Shown here piece after piece: positions 61,420-64,000 of a DNA stretch of 64,000 nucleotides (position 1 is its first letter; each line of letters opens with the position of its first letter). The stretch comes from Pseudorhodoplanes sp. Lineage in GTDB: Bacteria; Pseudomonadota; Alphaproteobacteria; Rhizobiales; Xanthobacteraceae. The notes beneath the pieces are model-generated. The model was not told the DNA's origin, ran no database searches, and saw only the letters and a list, made by a program, of their open reading frames with translations. The stretch spans positions 2,000,332 through 2,064,331 of the forward strand of contig JAVSMS010000001.1 of the NCBI GenBank assembly GCA_032027085.1, written 5' to 3'. Both the position numbers and the translations under genes were made by a program.

Positions 61420-62084
61420 GCAGTTACGAAGTTGCTCCCGGCGACAGCGTTCACGCCGGCAATCCTGTCAGGGTGGATCGCTACACGACCGGCGCACGGA
61501 TCAACCACTGGATCACGGCCGCAAGCCTTGTTCTGCTGGCGCTTTCCGGCTTGGCGTTGTTTCATCCCAGCCTTTACTTCCTCACCGGCCTGTTCGGTGG
61601 CGGAGGCCTGACTCGCGTGATCCATCCGTGGATCGGGGTCGTGTTGTTCTTCAGCTTCCTGGGTCTGTTCTTCCGCTTCTGGAAACTCAATCTCTGGGAG
61701 CGGACAGACAGTGTGTGGATGTCGAAATTGCGCGATGTACTCGCCGCTCACGACGAGAATCTGCCTGAAGTCGGAAAATACAACGCCGGCCAGAAGATGG
61801 TGTTCTGGTCAATGTCGCTTCTGATCATCGTGTTGATCACCAGCGGCGTGGTCATCTGGGACCAGTATTTCGGCGAGTATTTCACAATCACGCAGAAGCG
61901 TATCGCGGTTCTGATTCATGCTATTGCCGCGGTTACCGCGATCTGCGTCTGGATCGTTCACGTTTATGCAGCGATCTGGGTGCGGGGCACGATCAGCGCC
62001 ATGACCCGCGGGCAGGTGACCGGCGGGTGGGCTTGGCGTCACCATCGCAAATGGCTGAAGGAACTGGTTACGGGTAAATCCTGA
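61416..62084 (+). CDS. fdoI: Formate dehydrogenase cytochrome b556 (gamma) subunit
   Basis: 222-residue diheme cytochrome b with four membrane helices. Candidate heme ligands are the histidines in RINHWITA (helix 1), LIHAIAAV and IVHVYAAIW (C-terminal helices). It takes electrons from the beta subunit to quinone. Start overlaps the fdoH stop by four bases, indicating translational coupling. Confidence 0.94.
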   Translation: MSSYEVAPGDSVHAGNPVRVDRYTTGARINHWITAASLVLLALSGLALFHPSLYFLTGLFGGGGLTRVIHPWIGVVLFFSFLGLFFRFWKLNLWERTDSVWMSKLRDVLAAHDENLPEVGKYNAGQKMVFWSMSLLIIVLITSGVVIWDQYFGEYFTITQKRIAVLIHAIAAVTAICVWIVHVYAAIWVRGTISAMTRGQVTGGWAWRHHRKWLKELVTGKS

Positions 62085-62168
62085 ACCGCAGCATATATGG
62101 CGCCGGCATATAATTGCCGGCGCCGGCAAGGAAGACCGCGTGACCCGTGAGGTTCGTGAGGAAGAGTG

Positions 62169-63086
62169 ATGTCGCGAGTCGAAACGCCAGAAGCTGATCC
62201 ATCCGCTGTCGGTACGATCCCAAAGCCTCCTTTTGTACGGCTTTCCGACCCTGTCGAGCTCTTTGCTGCCCGCGCTGGGCGCTTCCGCGCGCTCGCGGAA
62301 GGCCATGATCTTGCACCCTATCTGCACTTTCTTGCAGAACTGTGCGAGGCGCAAGCGACGATGCAGGATGGGCTGGCCGAACCAGAAGCGATCGACGCCG
62401 AAGTTCTTGCGCGCGCGCATGAGCATGCCATGCCGCCGCTTGATCGCGGCAGGTTTGCGGTGGACACGGTCTTTGCGGCCACCTTCGACCGTCTGTTAGC
62501 GGCCGCGGAGCAAATGAACATGCCGCCGCAGGCCGCGGCGGCACGCGATCGCGTGAAGTTGATGGACGCGGCGCTGCGCGAGGAAATGGTGCACAACGTC
62601 CTTGCCGAATCCATTCCGGTCGAGACGCTGGCCGAGCATATCTTTGTCGCCGCCGCCCTGCAGGTGCATTTTGCCCGTCTGGCCGCGCGCCTCGATCCCA
62701 AAACTCTTGTATCTGTTGGCGATAGCCTTTGCCCGTCCTGCGGCGGTGCGCCGTCATCAACCGTGATCGTCCGATGGTCGGTCCCGGAGGGCGCGCGTTA
62801 TTGCTCATGCTCTCTGTGCGGAACACTCTGGAATCACTTGCGGTCGAAATGCACGTTGTGCGGGGCCACCAAGCAAATCCTTTTCCAGGAAATCGAGGGA
62901 AGCGGCGGCACCGTCAAAGCCGAGACCTGCGACGATTGCCGCGGTTACATGAAGGTCCTGTATCAGACCAAAAACGATGCGCTCGATCCGGTCGCCGACG
63001 ACGTAGCGACGCTTGGCCTCGATCTGCTTGTGCGTGAGCTTGGTTTCCGCCGCGGAGGCGTCAATCCGTTTCTGATCGGTTATTGA
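62169..63086 (+). CDS. fdhE: Formate dehydrogenase accessory protein FdhE
   Basis: 305 residues. The C-terminal half holds four CxxC pairs (CPSCGG, CSLCGT, CTLCGA, CDDCRG) that form the rubredoxin-like zinc/iron sites of FdhE. The C-terminus SNPF-type motif appears as GGVNPFLIGY. It assists activation of the exported formate dehydrogenase. Start at the ATG at 62169 after GTGAGGAAGAG, not the GTG just before. The gap to the next gene is 12 bases. Confidence 0.93.
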   Translation: MSRVETPEADPSAVGTIPKPPFVRLSDPVELFAARAGRFRALAEGHDLAPYLHFLAELCEAQATMQDGLAEPEAIDAEVLARAHEHAMPPLDRGRFAVDTVFAATFDRLLAAAEQMNMPPQAAAARDRVKLMDAALREEMVHNVLAESIPVETLAEHIFVAAALQVHFARLAARLDPKTLVSVGDSLCPSCGGAPSSTVIVRWSVPEGARYCSCSLCGTLWNHLRSKCTLCGATKQILFQEIEGSGGTVKAETCDDCRGYMKVLYQTKNDALDPVADDVATLGLDLLVRELGFRRGGVNPFLIGY

Positions 63087-63098
63087 CGGAGGCCAGAT

Positions 63099-64000
63099 GT
63101 GCACAAGGACGCCACTCGCCTCAGACGCATTCCGTCGGTTGACGAAATACTGAAAACCGCAGTGGCGGTGGAAGCCATTGACCGCTTTGGCCGTCCACTG
63201 GTTGTGGCTGCCATTCGCGGCGAAATCGACGAGGCGCGCAAGGCACTTGGCGCCGGCCAGAATGCTCCAATCGGCGCTCATGACATCGCTACATCCGCGC
63301 TAACGGAACTTGAAGTCGAATCCCGCCCGAATGTTCGTCCGGTGTTCAATCTCACGGGCACGGTGCTTCATACCAATCTCGGCCGTGCGATCTTGGCGGA
63401 AGCCGCAATCGAAGCCGCCACTGTCGCCATGCGTGAGGCGCTTGCACTTGAATTCGACCTCAAGGAAGGAAAGCGCGGTGAGCGTGACTCTCTGATTCGC
63501 GAGCTTTTGTGTGAATTGACCGGCGCCGAAGACGCGACGGTTGTCAACAACAATGCCGCCGCCGTCCTTTTGGCGCTCAACACGCTTGCAAAGGGCAAGG
63601 AGGCCATCGTATCGCGCGGTGAACTGATCGAAATCGGCGGCGCCTTCCGTATGCCGGAAATCATGTCGCGCGCTGGAGCAAGATTGGTCGAGGTCGGCAC
63701 CACCAACCGCACACATGAAAAGGACTATGTCGGCGCGATCGGACCGAAAACCGGGCTTATCCTGAAGGTGCATACCTCGAATTACCGGATTTCCGGCTTC
63801 ACAAAGGAAGTGCCGGCAAAAAAACTGTCCGAGATTGCCCGCAAAGGCAACGTGCCGCTGGTGAACGATCTTGGCTCCGGTACGCTGATTGATCTCGCGC
63901 GTTATGGTCTTGCACATGAGCCGACGGTCGCTGAGGCGGTCAGCGAGGGCGCCGATCTGGTGACGTTTTCCGGCGACAAGCTGCTGGGCGGGCCGCAGGC
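63099..64000 (+). CDS. selA: L-seryl-tRNA(Sec) selenium transferase (3' end outside window)
   Basis: PLP enzyme that converts seryl-tRNA(Sec) to selenocysteyl-tRNA(Sec). GTG start at 63099 with GGAGG six bases upstream. N-terminal [27 protein letters not shown], then [63 protein letters not shown], and PLP-Lys294 in [10 protein letters not shown] at the window end. About 300 of an expected 470 residues are visible. selB and the tRNA-Sec gene are expected to follow. Confidence 0.96.
   Translation, partial: MHKDATRLRRIPSVDEILKTAVAVEAIDRFGRPLVVAAIRGEIDEARKALGAGQNAPIGAHDIATSALTELEVESRPNVRPVFNLTGTVLHTNLGRAILAEAAIEAATVAMREALALEFDLKEGKRGERDSLIRELLCELTGAEDATVVNNNAAAVLLALNTLAKGKEAIVSRGELIEIGGAFRMPEIMSRAGARLVEVGTTNRTHEKDYVGAIGPKTGLILKVHTSNYRISGFTKEVPAKKLSEIARKGNVPLVNDLGSGTLIDLARYGLAHEPTVAEAVSEGADLVTFSGDKLLGGPQ

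Overview
The window is a high-GC chromosomal segment of an alphaproteobacterium, most likely from the Hyphomicrobiales (Xanthobacteraceae or Nitrobacteraceae-like). Three things support this: the gene orders mdh-sucCD-sucAB-lpd, atpHAGDC without F0 genes, and rplU-rpmA-GNAT ... obgE ... proB ... proA-nadD-rsfS-rlmH-envC-ctpA; the many DUFs typical of that order; and the many short palindromic interspersed repeats.

Layout. 1-8.1 kb: a Bax-inhibitor-1 family membrane protein, a YbbAP-type ABC exporter divergent from tesA, thpR, two neighbouring acetyltransferase-like genes (one degenerate) and zapE. 8.3-18.2 kb: TCA-cycle block mdh, sucC, sucD, sucA, sucB, lpdA, with an unusual 870-bp spacer between sucD and sucA. 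That spacer holds a parS-like palindrome and two tandem-repeat arrays. 18.2-25 kb: xerC, priA, a small secreted protein, a decayed Bug-type solute-binding gene, a SulP transporter and a Gdx/SugE exporter preceded by a candidate guanidine-II riboswitch. 25.4-30.5 kb: F1 ATP synthase operon atpHAGDC with repeat elements inserted between its genes. 30.7-47.1 kb: a mostly minus-strand block for cell envelope, RNA and proline metabolism and ribosome biogenesis. It runs from a DUF533 protein and rppH through a polysaccharide deacetylase, ctpA, envC, rlmH, rsfS, nadD, proA, proB, obgE and csp to rpmA/rplU, with plus-strand vanX-like and DUF72 genes between. 47.4-48.5 kb: an amidohydrolase and tRNA-Ser(CGA).

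48.5-64 kb looks more accessory: a gene-poor stretch after the tRNA, a LysM protein, then a selenium/formate module. A helix-turn-helix regulator with a periplasmic-binding-like domain converges on a minus-strand operon (tlpA-like, Tat-exported transglutaminase, tusA-like, selD, cysteine desulfurase). Divergent from that operon is fdhG-fdhH-fdhI-fdhE-selA.

The formate dehydrogenase alpha gene carries an in-frame TGA at 57981-57983. It is followed by a hairpin matching the bacterial SECIS rules, so the gene encodes selenocysteine and is not broken. SelD makes selenophosphate, SelA (partial at the window end) charges tRNA-Sec, and FdhE assists maturation of the exported enzyme. The most interesting signals are the selenium operon with its unexpected TlpA and transglutaminase partners, paired palindromic operators in the fdh promoter, the guanidine-II leader, the sucD-sucA repeat region and a two-hairpin attenuator before rplU.
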